Part shown: positions 14,785-23,732 of the stretch, one piece after another
How positions within the stretch are numbered: position 1 is the stretch's first letter
How the letters are laid out: the number at the start of each line of letters is the position of its first letter
Source: Agromyces ramosus
GTDB taxonomy: Bacteria; Actinomycetota; Actinomycetes; Actinomycetales; Microbacteriaceae
Reading direction: 5' to 3'
DNA length: 64,000 bases
Assembly: GCF_030817175.1 (NCBI RefSeq)
Contig: NZ_JAUSYY010000001.1
Coordinates: 1,364,001 to 1,428,000 of the forward strand
Position numbers and translations under genes: made by a program
Notes under the pieces: model-generated
Told to the model about the DNA's origin: nothing
Database searches by the model: none
The model's input: only the letters and a program-made list of their open reading frames with translations

Positions 14785-15888
14785 TCAGGCCGCGTAGCCG
14801 CCGACGAGGCGCACGGCGCCGCCGTCGACCCCCTTGGCGCCCTGCTCGAAGCCCGAGAGATCGCGGTCGCCGATCGCGATCGTGCCGAGCTGCCACGCGG
14901 GGAGCCCGAGCGCGTCGAGTGCCTCGACGACCGATGCCGCGGCACCGGCAGCGACGACCGCGAAGAAGCCGATGCCGAGGTTCCACGTGCCCTCGGTCGA
15001 CTCGAGCGTGGTGCCCGCGAGCTCGTTGAGCACGCGGAAGACCGGAGCCGGCGACCACGTGGCGCGGTCGAGCTCGACCCACGAGCCGCGGGGCAGCACT
15101 CGTGCGAGGTTCGCGGCGATGCCGCCGCCCGTGACGTGCGAGAGCGAGTGCACGGCGCCGCCGTGCGGGCCGGCGAGCAGCTCGACGAGCGGGCCTGAGT
15201 AGAGCCGCGTGGGCTCGAGCAGCGCCTCACCCCACGACGTGCCGAGCTCGGCGGAGGCATCGGCGTATGCGATGCCGGCACTGCTCAGGATGTGGCGCAC
15301 GAGCGAGAACCCGTTGGAGTGCAGCCCGCTCGAGGCGATGGCGATGACCGCGTCGCCGTCGGCGACCCGCTCGGCGCCGAGGAGCCGGTCGGCCTCGACG
15401 ACCCCCACCGCGGCGCCGGCGACGTCGTAGTCGTCGACGCCCATGAGGCCCGGGTGCTCGGCCGTCTCGCCCCCGACGAGCGCCGTGCCCGTCTCGGCGC
15501 ACGCGCGCGCGATGCCCGTGACGATCGTGGCGATGCGGTCGGGCACGACCTTGCCGCACGCGATGTAGTCGGTCATGAAGAGCGGCTTCGCGCCGACGAC
15601 CACGATGTCGTCGACGACCATGCCCACGAGGTCTTGACCGATGGTGTCGTGCTTGTCGAGCGCCTGCGCGATGGCGATCTTCGTGCCGACGCCATCGGTA
15701 GAGGTCGCGAGCAGGGGCCGCGTGTACTGCTTCGCGAACGCGAGGTCGAAGAGGCCGGCGAAGCCGCCGACGCCGCCGAGCACGTTCGGCCCGTGCGTCT
15801 TGGCGACCGCCTCCTTCATGAGCTCGACGGCGAGATCGCCGGCCTGCGTATCGACTCCGGCAGCGGCGTAGGACGAGTTCGAGGTCAC
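14785..15888 (-). CDS. purM: Phosphoribosylformylglycinamidine cyclo-ligase (AIR synthetase)
   Basis: 367 residues from GTG 15888. PurM closes the imidazole ring, converting FGAM and ATP to AIR in step five of purine synthesis, as a cytoplasmic dimer. Diagnostic segments are the Gly-rich GVGGFAGLFDL, STDGVGTKIAIAQ, DDIVVVGAKPLFMTDYIACGK, GGETAEHPGLM and ASSGLHSNGFSLVR, then SHVTGGGIAANLARVLP. Length and order match the family. The downstream LLM oxidoreductase is in the same operon; DUF3073 is convergent beyond it. Confidence 0.98.
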   Translation of the reverse strand: MTSNSSYAAAGVDTQAGDLAVELMKEAVAKTHGPNVLGGVGGFAGLFDLAFAKQYTRPLLATSTDGVGTKIAIAQALDKHDTIGQDLVGMVVDDIVVVGAKPLFMTDYIACGKVVPDRIATIVTGIARACAETGTALVGGETAEHPGLMGVDDYDVAGAAVGVVEADRLLGAERVADGDAVIAIASSGLHSNGFSLVRHILSSAGIAYADASAELGTSWGEALLEPTRLYSGPLVELLAGPHGGAVHSLSHVTGGGIAANLARVLPRGSWVELDRATWSPAPVFRVLNELAGTTLESTEGTWNLGIGFFAVVAAGAAASVVEALDALGLPAWQLGTIAIGDRDLSGFEQGAKGVDGGAVRLVGGYAA

Positions 15889-15900
15889 CTGTCAAGCGTA
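15889..15900 (-). promoter_or_regulatory. Leaderless -10 box of purM
   Basis: Minus strand TACGCT (15900-15895), then 6 nt to GTG 15888. No clear -35 is seen. Confidence 0.45.
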
Positions 15901-15945
15901 CCCGCGCACCGCGTGCCGATCCGCGCCGCTGGCAGCAGCGGAGAC

Positions 15946-15957
15946 TAAAATGCAGTC
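15946..15957 (+). promoter_or_regulatory. Leaderless -10 box, divergent from purM
   Basis: TAAAAT (15946-15951), an almost ideal -10 hexamer, 6 nt before ATG 15958. Confidence 0.55.
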
Positions 15958-16569
15958 ATGCAGCCGGGGGGTACGCCGTCGTGGGTGATCCGTGAGAATG
16001 CGAGTCGCCCGGTTCTGCTCGCCCTCTACCTTCGCGAGGTGCTGAGCATCGCCTCCCCCGTCGAGCTGCCGCGCCTGCGCGATGTCGGCCCGGTGGGCGT
16101 GCGGCTCGAGATCGACCAGCACGACCTGCTCGAGCGGCAGTGGCGGGCGTGGTGGGCGATGACCGTCGAGCCCGAGGTGCACCCGTCGCCGGTTCCACTC
16201 GAACTCGTCGAGGCGTACGGCACCGACGTGGCCCTGCCCGTCGGCGAGGCCGATGTGCTCGCCGCGGCGATCGTGCCGCACGCCGAAGCCGCACGGGCAT
16301 GGGCCGATTGGGCGCATGAGGGCTACCGCACGGCGTCGGCCGCACGCCGCGGCGACTCCTACCGCGCCTACGCGGGCACGATCGCCGAGCACGAGCGCGA
16401 GGTTGGACGGCGCGCCCACTCCTTCGAGTTGAACGTCGAGGTCGTGCCGTTCACGAGTCCCGGCGTCTGGTGGATCGGGGCGATGACCGTCGCCGTCACC
16501 GACGTGCTGCGTTCGGATGCCTCGGCGTTCGACGACGCCATCCACCCGATCATCGCCGAGCTCGCGTAG
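15958..16569 (+). CDS. Conserved protein of unknown function
   Basis: 203 residues from ATG 15958. Soluble, acidic, rich in Trp and Glu in the middle (QWRAWWAMTVEPEVHPSP, AARAWADWAHEGYR). No signal peptide, membrane helix or catalytic motif is recognisable. The gene is divergent from purM and transcribed from its own leaderless promoter. Codon use is like its neighbours, so it is probably a real resident gene. I do not assign a function. Confidence 0.75.
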   Translation: MQPGGTPSWVIRENASRPVLLALYLREVLSIASPVELPRLRDVGPVGVRLEIDQHDLLERQWRAWWAMTVEPEVHPSPVPLELVEAYGTDVALPVGEADVLAAAIVPHAEAARAWADWAHEGYRTASAARRGDSYRAYAGTIAEHEREVGRRAHSFELNVEVVPFTSPGVWWIGAMTVAVTDVLRSDASAFDDAIHPIIAELA

Positions 16570-16605
16570 CCGGCTCCCCGTCGCGCACGTGCCAGACTCG
16601 GAGGC

Positions 16606-17037
16606 ATGAGCATCTGGTTCGGCGAGCCCTCACTGGAGTGGGCGAACTCACGTGACGACACGATGATCCGTGCGATCGGCATCGAGATGACCGAGGTCAC
16701 CGACGGTTCGCTGAAGGGCCGCATGCCCGTCGACCACCGCACCCGCCAGCCCGGCGGGGTGCTGCACGGCGGGGCATCCGTCGCCTTCGCCGAGACGCTC
16801 GCGAGCTGGGGCGCGAGCTTCACGGTCGATCCCGCCACGAACTACTGCGTCGGCATGGAGATCAACGCGAACCACGTGCGGCCGGTGGCCGACGGGTGGG
16901 TCTACGGCGAGGCGAAGCCGCTCACGCGCGGGCGCACCACGCAGGTGTGGGAGATCATGATCACGGATGCCGCGGGCAAGCTCGTGTGCGTCTCGCGGTG
17001 CACGATGGCCGTGCTCGCGAAGCCGTCGGAGTACTGA
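16606..17037 (+). CDS. PaaI/MenI-type hotdog thioesterase
   Basis: 143 residues from ATG 16606, which follows both CGGAGG and a CAGACT box 7 nt away. The hotdog-fold signature is GGVLHGGASVAFAETLASWGA: the HGG loop and the downstream Glu form the catalytic site. VGMEINANHVRPV and later strands fit the PaaI family. Close relatives hydrolyse 1,4-dihydroxy-2-naphthoyl-CoA in menaquinone synthesis or phenylacetyl-CoA; substrate choice cannot be read from sequence. Confidence 0.88.
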   Translation: MSIWFGEPSLEWANSRDDTMIRAIGIEMTEVTDGSLKGRMPVDHRTRQPGGVLHGGASVAFAETLASWGASFTVDPATNYCVGMEINANHVRPVADGWVYGEAKPLTRGRTTQVWEIMITDAAGKLVCVSRCTMAVLAKPSEY

Positions 17038-17053
17038 GGCCGGCGGCATCCGT

Positions 17054-17069
17054 CGCTCGCAGGCGAGCG
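17054..17069. terminator. Small hairpin between convergent genes
   Basis: CGCTCG (17054-17059) pairs with CGAGCG (17064-17069) over CAGG, in the 33-bp gap between the thioesterase and GH31 stop codons. Confidence 0.35.
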
Positions 17070-17070
17070 C

Positions 17071-19314
17071 TCAGTCGGTGAACACCCCCGCGAAGTCGTC
17101 CCACGCCTCGGCTCGCACGTAGACCGGCGCACGGTCGATCGGCACCTCGCGCCGCACTACCGCAGGCCCTTCGATCGCCTCGCCGGTCCAGGCGTCGCGC
17201 CAGGCGCCGGGCGGCAGGGCGACCTCATGTGCGGCCTCCCCCTCGGCGAGCACGGGTGAGACGAAGAGGTCGCGTCCGAGCATCCACTGCAGCGGGTGCG
17301 TCCATGCCGTCGCGAGCGACGGGTGATCGAAGTACACCGGTCGCATGAGGGGCGACGAGGTGCGGATGCTCTCGGCGGCCTCGGCGGCGAGGTAGGGCAC
17401 GAGCCGCTCCCGCAGCTGCGCGAAGCGGCGGAACACCTCGAGCACCCGCTCATCGCCGGTCTGCTCGGCGATGTTCCACGGCGTGCGGTCGCGCGAGGGC
17501 GTGCGGTGGTGGTTGAACTCCGAGTGGTACTGCATGATCGGCACGAACGTCGAAGCGGCGGTCGCACGGAGGTAGAGCTCGGCGTCGGGCAGGGCGCCGG
17601 AGAATCCCGCGAGGTCCCAGCCCCAGTAGAGGATGCCGCTCGCCGCCGCCGAGAGCCCTGCGAACATCGACCAGCGGAATGCGTCCCACGTCGAGTTCTC
17701 GTCGCCGGCCCAGAACGCGCCGTGCGCCTGCGAACCGGTGAACCCGGCCCGGCTGAACGTGACGGGCGCCTTGCCCGAGGAGCGGAGCAGGTCGCCGTAC
17801 GCCTTCGCGTAGGCGACCGGGAAGCGGTTGTTCGCCTCGTCGCCGCGCGTGCCGTCGAGGTACTCGAGCTCGCGGCCCCACGCGTGCTCGCCGCCGTCGG
17901 TCTTGAAGCCGTCGATGCCGACCTCGTCGACGAGGTACCGCCGCTTCTCGGTCCACCACGTCGCGGCGCGCTCGTCGGTCAGGTCGGGCATGAACGAGAG
18001 CGGGAACCACCAGCCGCGGTTGCGGTACGGGCGCAGCGCGCCGCGGGCGTCGGGCTCCCGGATGAGGACGCCCTCGCGAACGGCGGCGCGGGCGTCGGCC
18101 TGCGCCTGGCCCTCGGGATGCGGGCGCAGCTTCATGAGCGGGATCTGCCAGAGGTGCACCCGGATGTCTCGGGCGTGCAGTTCGTCGACCATGCCCTTCG
18201 GGTCGGGCCACGCGCCGTCTTCGGGGAACTCGAAGTCGGCGAGCCGATGCGGCGACCCGTCTTCGGACACGGCGTAGCGGGCATCGCGGAACGCGGTGAA
18301 GGTGCTCTCGTCGCTCCACGCCTCGATCACGACCGAGCCGACCGGCACGTCGTGCTCGCGGTGCAGGTCCATCTGGCGCATGACCTCGGCCTGCGTGTTC
18401 CACTCGTTGCCGCTCGCCCAGAGCCGGAACACCCAGTCGGGCAGCTGCTCGGGGCGGCCGGCCCGGCCGAGGAACGCGTCGAGCACCTCGGTGGGCGTTC
18501 CGTCGTAGAACGCGGTCGTGACGGCGGGCTCGCCGGCCGCGGCATCCGTCTCGACCTCGACGAGCATCGTGTCGGGGTCGCTCGCGCCGAGGTCGAACCA
18601 GGCCCGACGCGAGGTGCGCACGTGGAAGCCCCAGCCGCCGCCGCCGACGACGTGCGCGAACGGCATCGGCAGGTAGGTCTTGCGCTCGGCGCCCTGGCTC
18701 TTGTACTGCTCGAACACGACCGAGTCGAGCTCGCTGCCGCGGTGGTCGAGGGCGTCGAACCGCTCGCCGAATCCGGTGACGTGCTCGTCCGGCGCGAGTG
18801 GGAGCGCGAACCGCACGCGGCGCACGCGCTCGTCGTCGGTGAGCACGGTGACGCTGCCGGGCACGATGCGGCGGGTGCCGGTCGACGCGACCGTCTCGTC
18901 AGGCGCGGGCTGCCAGCCGAAAGCACTCGTCTCGAACCAGCGGGTGCGCTGCGTTGCACCCTCGGCCGTGCGCCCGGCGAGCCGGTAGCGGAGGCGGCTG
19001 CCCGCTGCAGGGGCGTCGATCGTGAGCGCCCAGCCGCCTGCGACGCGTGCGAGCCGCGCCTGAGCCGACGCGAGATGTCCGCCGTCGATAGCCTGGCCGC
19101 GTGAGGTGCGGGCGACGCGGGCGAGGGGCATCCGCCGGGTCTCGCGCTCACCGCTCGGCGCGACGACGACGAGCTCGGCCTCGACGTCGACGAGGTCGGG
19201 TGTGGCGCGGGCGCCGATCGTCAGTGACTCGCCGGCGACCGGGTCGACCGGCTCGCGCTGCTCGGTGTCGACCGAATACGGGTGACCCGAGCCGAACGGC
19301 CGATGGCGGATCAC
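17071..19314 (-). CDS. Glycoside hydrolase family 31 (alpha-glucosidase-like)
   Basis: 747 residues from GTG 19314, which overlaps the stop of the GH15 gene (GTGA). An N-terminal beta-sandwich precedes the (beta/alpha)8 barrel. D473 in GIDGFKTDGGEH is the expected nucleophile and D538 in GDENSTWDAFRW the acid/base. ASGNEWNTQAEV and MQYHSEFNHH belong to the active-site rim. No signal peptide, so it acts in the cytoplasm on imported oligosaccharide. The family includes alpha-glucosidases, alpha-xylosidases and others; the KTDGGEH variant does not settle which. Being last in a sugar operon with GH15 favours an alpha-glucoside. Confidence 0.92.
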   Translation of the reverse strand: MIRHRPFGSGHPYSVDTEQREPVDPVAGESLTIGARATPDLVDVEAELVVVAPSGERETRRMPLARVARTSRGQAIDGGHLASAQARLARVAGGWALTIDAPAAGSRLRYRLAGRTAEGATQRTRWFETSAFGWQPAPDETVASTGTRRIVPGSVTVLTDDERVRRVRFALPLAPDEHVTGFGERFDALDHRGSELDSVVFEQYKSQGAERKTYLPMPFAHVVGGGGWGFHVRTSRRAWFDLGASDPDTMLVEVETDAAAGEPAVTTAFYDGTPTEVLDAFLGRAGRPEQLPDWVFRLWASGNEWNTQAEVMRQMDLHREHDVPVGSVVIEAWSDESTFTAFRDARYAVSEDGSPHRLADFEFPEDGAWPDPKGMVDELHARDIRVHLWQIPLMKLRPHPEGQAQADARAAVREGVLIREPDARGALRPYRNRGWWFPLSFMPDLTDERAATWWTEKRRYLVDEVGIDGFKTDGGEHAWGRELEYLDGTRGDEANNRFPVAYAKAYGDLLRSSGKAPVTFSRAGFTGSQAHGAFWAGDENSTWDAFRWSMFAGLSAAASGILYWGWDLAGFSGALPDAELYLRATAASTFVPIMQYHSEFNHHRTPSRDRTPWNIAEQTGDERVLEVFRRFAQLRERLVPYLAAEAAESIRTSSPLMRPVYFDHPSLATAWTHPLQWMLGRDLFVSPVLAEGEAAHEVALPPGAWRDAWTGEAIEGPAVVRREVPIDRAPVYVRAEAWDDFAGVFTD

Positions 19315-20462
19315 GCGTGGGCCTCCGAGTCGACGGATGCCGCGCCACCGAGTTCGACCGCGAGGCGCATGACCATCGCGTGGCTCCAGAGCAGCGGCTG
19401 CGCCACCGGCCCCCAGCGCTCGACCCACTCGTCGACGCGGTCGGGCGCGAGGAGGTGCCCGCCGACCTGCTCGGGCAGCGCGCCGTCGTCGCTCGCGGTG
19501 GCCACCGCCCAGTCGAGCAGTTCACGCGCGCGGTCGACGTCGCCCGCGCGGAGCTGCGCAAGCCCGAGCATGCAGGAGAGGAGCGGCCACCGGCCACCGC
19601 CGTAGAAGGTGTCCTCGCGGTAGCGGTGCACGCCCCCGTCGACCGTGAGCTCGTGCTCGATCGCCGCGATCGTCGCGAGACCGAGGTCGGACCCGGCAGG
19701 GACGACATCGAGCAGGCCGACGACCGATGCGAGGCTCGCATCGACGGCGGACGAGCCGATCCACTTCGAGAGGTGTCGGTCGACGACGCCGTCGGCGTGC
19801 AGCATCCTGCTGATCTCCGCCTCCGCCTCGGCGGCGGCCGCTGCGCGCCCGGCATCGAGCACGCCGAGCGCGACGGCCTCGCGGAGTCCGGCGGCGATGC
19901 ATCCGAGCGTGGAGACGTGCACGTGCGTCGCATGCTCCTCCCACCAGTCGAAGCACGGACGCCGCCACGAGGCGCACAGGTAGTCGACGCTGAGGGCGAT
20001 CGCGTTCGCCCAGCGCGAAGCATCCGTGCCGTGCCGGCGCACGTGCTGGCCCGCGGCCCAGAGCCAGGTGCCGTAGCCGTCGAGCTGGAAGTCCCACCAC
20101 TCGTCGTCGCCGGCGCGGCCGTCGAACGTGAAGCGGGTGGGCAGCATGGCGGCATCGGCGACGGGCTCGCCCGCGCGAGCCGCCTCGACGATCGCCGTCA
20201 CCTCGGCGGCGCGCGCGTCGAGCACGGCGGCGCACCAGTCGAAGAATCGCTCCGCCGAGTCGATCCGGCCGTAGCTCGACATGCCGTCGGCGATGAAGGC
20301 GCCGTCGCGGAACCAGCTGTAGCCGGCATAGGCAGAGAAGGTGGGACTCGCCGGGTAGGCGCCGCCCGCGTCCTGGAGCGAGGCGATGAGGTCGGCGCTC
20401 CATTCGGCGATCGCGGCGGTCGCGGCACTCGGTCGCGCTCGGTCGGTCTTCGGCAGGGTCAT
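19311..20462 (-). CDS. Small single-domain glycoside hydrolase family 15 enzyme
   Basis: 383 residues. An (alpha/alpha)6 barrel of GH15 type is indicated by SAYAGYSWFRDGAFIADGM near residue 45, a conserved DEWWDFQLDGYGTWLW near 115, and YREDTFYGGGRWPLLSCML near 280, with DDGALPEQVGG near 330 supplying the catalytic base Glu. Classical glucoamylases exceed 550 residues; this one lacks the N-terminal beta-domain, like the compact GH15 enzymes known to act on isomaltose. No signal peptide, hence intracellular. The stop overlaps the GH31 start. Confidence 0.85.
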   Translation of the reverse strand: MTLPKTDRARPSAATAAIAEWSADLIASLQDAGGAYPASPTFSAYAGYSWFRDGAFIADGMSSYGRIDSAERFFDWCAAVLDARAAEVTAIVEAARAGEPVADAAMLPTRFTFDGRAGDDEWWDFQLDGYGTWLWAAGQHVRRHGTDASRWANAIALSVDYLCASWRRPCFDWWEEHATHVHVSTLGCIAAGLREAVALGVLDAGRAAAAAEAEAEISRMLHADGVVDRHLSKWIGSSAVDASLASVVGLLDVVPAGSDLGLATIAAIEHELTVDGGVHRYREDTFYGGGRWPLLSCMLGLAQLRAGDVDRARELLDWAVATASDDGALPEQVGGHLLAPDRVDEWVERWGPVAQPLLWSHAMVMRLAVELGGAASVDSEAHA

Positions 20463-20504
20463 CCGTGTGCTGCTTTCGTGCTCGTGCGTGGTGTGGTCGA
20501 GGTG

Positions 20505-20539
20505 CCGGGGGCCGGGCGCGGTCGGCGCCCGGCCCCCGG
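20505..20539 (-). terminator. Strong hairpin between the binding-protein gene and the glycosidases
   Basis: A 15-bp all-GC stem (CCGGGGGCCGGGCGC, 20505-20519, with 20525-20539) and a 5-nt loop, 6 bp past the binding-protein stop. Such hairpins commonly protect the binding-protein mRNA or reduce read-through so that this product is made in excess. Confidence 0.75.
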
Positions 20540-20544
20540 GTGGC

Positions 20545-21789
20545 TCAGCCGCCGATGGCGGCGTTGATGCGCTCCTCGGCGGACGCGAGGGCGTCCTCGA
20601 CGGACTTGCGTCCCGACTGCGCCTCGACGAGCTCCTCGGTCATGATGTCCTGCATCTCCTGCTGGCCTTCGGCCACGACGGGCGGCAGCGCCACGTGCTC
20701 GAGCGAGTCGAACACCGCCTGGCGGTTGGCCGGGTCGCCTTGGTCGAGGTAGCCCGAGAGCTCGGCCTCGTCGGAGGTCGCCGGGAGCTCCCATCCGGAA
20801 TCGAGCCGGGCCTGCACCATGACGTCACTCGAGGTGAGGAACTCGGCGAACTTCGTGGCGGCCTCGACGTGGTCGGACTCGGCAGAGACGCCGACGGCGT
20901 TCGAGAAGAGCGCGCTGGCCTGCTCCGTGTTGCCCGGCTCGACCGCGATGTCCCAGCCGAAGGGCAGCTCGGCGAAGGCGCCGAACATCCAGATGCCGGT
21001 GTGCAGCATGCCGAGCTTGCCGTCGGTGAAGAGCTTCGTGTCGAAGTCGGGCGTGCCCTGCCCCTCCTCGATCGTCGGCATCACGGTGCCGCTCTTGCCG
21101 ACGAGCCACTCGGCGGCCTCGACGCCCTCGGGGGAGTTGAACGCCGTCTTCGTGCCCGACTCGTCGAGGAACTCGCCGCCGTTCTGTGCGAGCACCTTGT
21201 AGTACTCGTAGAAGCTCACCGGCTGGTGGTCGCCCCAGACGCCCGCGGCCTGATCGGTGAGCGTCTCGGCCGCGGCCTGCTCGTCGGCCCAGGTCCAGTC
21301 GGTGGTCGGGTACTCGAGACCCGCCGCGTCGAAGAGGTCGCTGTTGTAGAACAGCACGACGGTCGAGAACGAGCTCGGCAGCGCGTACTGCGCGCCGTCG
21401 GTCTGGTACGCGTCGAGCACGCTCTGGCGATAGGCGTCGGGATCTTCAACGGGCAACTCGGCGAGCACGCCGTTCGCCTGGTACTGGGCGTAGTTCGCGT
21501 ATTCGATGTCGAACACGTCGGAGACGGTGCCGGCGGCCAGATCGGTCTGCAGCGCGGTGCTGTAGTCGGCATACGGCAACGTCGTGACGTCGACCGTGAT
21601 GTCGGGGTTCTCCTCCTCGAACGCGTCGACGATCTTCTGGAGGTTCTCCTCGTTGCCGTCGTTCGAGATGAAGTTCGTGTACGTGATGGTGACGTCGCCG
21701 GATTCGTCGCCGCCGCCCGCGGCGCAGCCGCTCAGGGCGAGTGCGGCCGCGGCCGCGAGGCCGACGGTCGCGAGTGCTGTGGTCCTCAT
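20545..21789 (-). CDS. Sugar ABC transporter substrate-binding lipoprotein
   Basis: 414 residues from ATG 21789, after Shine-Dalgarno GGAGA. Signal peptide with lipobox LSGC (Cys22) anchors it to the membrane. The family-1 extracellular solute-binding fold is seen in ITYTNFISNDGNEENLQKIVDAFEEENPDITVDV, VLFYNSDLFDAAGL and GKLGMLHTGIWMFGAF. It captures the sugar for the two permeases encoded just upstream. The following hairpin and gene order fit the standard actinobacterial carbohydrate uptake operon. Confidence 0.95.
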   Translation of the reverse strand: MRTTALATVGLAAAAALALSGCAAGGGDESGDVTITYTNFISNDGNEENLQKIVDAFEEENPDITVDVTTLPYADYSTALQTDLAAGTVSDVFDIEYANYAQYQANGVLAELPVEDPDAYRQSVLDAYQTDGAQYALPSSFSTVVLFYNSDLFDAAGLEYPTTDWTWADEQAAAETLTDQAAGVWGDHQPVSFYEYYKVLAQNGGEFLDESGTKTAFNSPEGVEAAEWLVGKSGTVMPTIEEGQGTPDFDTKLFTDGKLGMLHTGIWMFGAFAELPFGWDIAVEPGNTEQASALFSNAVGVSAESDHVEAATKFAEFLTSSDVMVQARLDSGWELPATSDEAELSGYLDQGDPANRQAVFDSLEHVALPPVVAEGQQEMQDIMTEELVEAQSGRKSVEDALASAEERINAAIGG

Positions 21790-21868
21790 GGTGGGTATCT
21801 CCTTCGATATGGGTGAGGTCGTGCGGGTTTGCGGTGCTGGTCGGAACGGATGCCGGGCACCCGGCTGG

Positions 21869-22765
21869 TCATTTCAGGCCGGCATTGGCGACGCCCTGGA
21901 TGACGTACTTCTGCGCGAAGAGGTAGATGGCGAGCATCGGCAGGATGCTGATGACTGAGCCCGCCATCACGATGTCCCACTGCGTCGTGAACTGGCCCTG
22001 CAGTCCGGCGAGCGCGACCGGCAGGGTCTGCAGCTCCGGTGAGCGCAACACGACGAGCGGCCAGAGGAAGCTGTTCCAGCTCCCCATGAACGCGAACACC
22101 GCGAGAGTCGCGAGCGCGGGCCGGATGTTCGGCAGGATCACCGTCCAGAAGATCCGGAAGTGCCCGGCGCCGTCGAGTGCGGCCGCTTCATCGAGCTCGA
22201 CCGGCACCTGGTTCATCGCCTGCCGCAGCAGGAAGATGCCGAAGGCGGCCGCGAACGTCGGCAGCAGCGCCCCGAGGTAGGTGTCGACGAGCCCGAATGC
22301 CTTCAGCTCGGCGAACAACGGCACCACGAGCACCTGCAGCGGAATCATCATCGTCGCGAGGTACACGCCGAACACGACGGTGCGACCCGGGAACGGGAGG
22401 CGGCTGAAGGCGTAGGCGGCCGTCGCGCTCGTGAGCAGTTGCACGAGGGTCGTGATGACGGCGAGCAGCATGCTGTTGCCGACGACCCGGGCGAACGGCA
22501 CCTGCTGGAAGAGCTGCACGTAGGCGTCGAGTGAGGGGTTGGCCGGCACGAGCGATGGGGTCGAGCTGAGCCCGGCCCCCGGACTCAGCGAGGTCACGAG
22601 CGTCCAGTAGAACGGGAAGAACATCGCGAGGGCGCCGATCACCATGACGGTGTGCAGCAGCACGCTGCGGCCCATCGCCGCGCGCGCCGCAGCGGTGCGC
22701 GCCGCAGCGGTGCGCGCCGGGGCGACGCGCGGCCGGTCGGCTCTGAGCGTCGTCGTCTCAGCCAT
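21869..22765 (-). CDS. Carbohydrate ABC transporter permease (MalG type)
   Basis: 298 residues, six membrane helices. The EAA loop that docks the ATPase reads ELDEAAALDGAGHFRIFWTVILP (positions near 22200-22130). The N-terminal 30 residues are an Ala/Arg-rich cytoplasmic tail built from a short repeated unit (RTAAARTAAARAA), longer than usual. Its start overlaps the MalF-type gene by 8 bp, so the two are translated together and presumably form the heterodimeric channel. Confidence 0.95.
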   Translation of the reverse strand: MAETTTLRADRPRVAPARTAAARTAAARAAMGRSVLLHTVMVIGALAMFFPFYWTLVTSLSPGAGLSSTPSLVPANPSLDAYVQLFQQVPFARVVGNSMLLAVITTLVQLLTSATAAYAFSRLPFPGRTVVFGVYLATMMIPLQVLVVPLFAELKAFGLVDTYLGALLPTFAAAFGIFLLRQAMNQVPVELDEAAALDGAGHFRIFWTVILPNIRPALATLAVFAFMGSWNSFLWPLVVLRSPELQTLPVALAGLQGQFTTQWDIVMAGSVISILPMLAIYLFAQKYVIQGVANAGLK

Positions 22766-23732
22766 AGTTGACCCACTTGCGCTGTCCGCGGATCTGCACG
22801 ACCGTGACCGCGAGGATGACGATGAAGAGCAGCCACGAGAGGGCGGATGCCTCGCCGGCCTTGCCGTACCGGAAGGTGAGGTCGTAGATCTGCTGCACGA
22901 CCACCTGCGTCGCGCCGCCCGGCCCTCCTCCGGTCATCGCGTAGACCTGGTCGAACACCTGGAATCCGTTGATGAGCGAGATCACGATGACGAAGAACGT
23001 GGCGGGCGACAACAGCGGCAGGGTGATGGAGAAGAGCCGGCGCCACCAGCCCGCGCCGTCGACGCGAGCCGCGTCCACCAGTCCGGGGTCGATCGCCTGG
23101 AGGCCGGCGAGCAGGATCACCATGACGAAGCCGAGATCCTTCCAGGCCGACGCGAGGATGATCGACGGCATCGCCCAGGCCGGGTCGGACCACCAGCCGG
23201 GGCCGGCGATGCCGAAGAACCCGAGCACGGTGTTCACCACGCCGTTGCTGGGGTTGAGGAGCCACCGCCACACGAGGGCGACGACGATCCAGCTCGTGAT
23301 GACGGGCAGGAAGTAGACACCGCGCAGCAGCGTGCGGCCGCGCAGGGCGGTGTTCAGGGCGATCGCGATCGCGAGCCCGCCGATGTAGACGAGGGGCAAG
23401 TAGCCGACGATGTAGTACACCGTGTGCAGGAACACGTGGGCCGTCTCGGGGTCGGTGAGCAACGTGGCGTAGTTGTCGAGCCCCACCCATTTCGCGGGGG
23501 AGAGCAGGTTCCACTCGGTGAGGCTGATCCACGCGGCCGCGACCATCGGGCCGAGCACGAAGAGCACGAGCGGGATGGCGCTCGGCAGCATGAAGGCGAG
23601 CACGGTCAGCGCATAGCGCCGCTTGGCACGAGCCGAACGGCGGGGGCGCGGATGCTCGGGCGCGACCCCGATGACGCTTCGCGGCAGTTTCCCGCCGACT
23701 TCGGCGGCGACGTCGCCGACGAGCGCGGTCAT
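22758..23732 (-). CDS. Carbohydrate ABC transporter permease (MalF type)
   Basis: 324 residues from ATG 23732, six membrane helices after a basic N-terminus. Family marks are LGPMVAAAWISLTEWNLL, WVGLDNYATLL, GVYFLPVITSWIVVALVWRWLL and the EAA loop DAARVDGAGWWRRLFSITLPLL. It overlaps the ROK gene upstream (ATGA) and the MalG-type gene downstream. No ATPase gene lies in the operon, so a shared MsiK-type ATPase elsewhere must energise transport. Confidence 0.95.
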   Translation of the reverse strand: MTALVGDVAAEVGGKLPRSVIGVAPEHPRPRRSARAKRRYALTVLAFMLPSAIPLVLFVLGPMVAAAWISLTEWNLLSPAKWVGLDNYATLLTDPETAHVFLHTVYYIVGYLPLVYIGGLAIAIALNTALRGRTLLRGVYFLPVITSWIVVALVWRWLLNPSNGVVNTVLGFFGIAGPGWWSDPAWAMPSIILASAWKDLGFVMVILLAGLQAIDPGLVDAARVDGAGWWRRLFSITLPLLSPATFFVIVISLINGFQVFDQVYAMTGGGPGGATQVVVQQIYDLTFRYGKAGEASALSWLLFIVILAVTVVQIRGQRKWVNYG

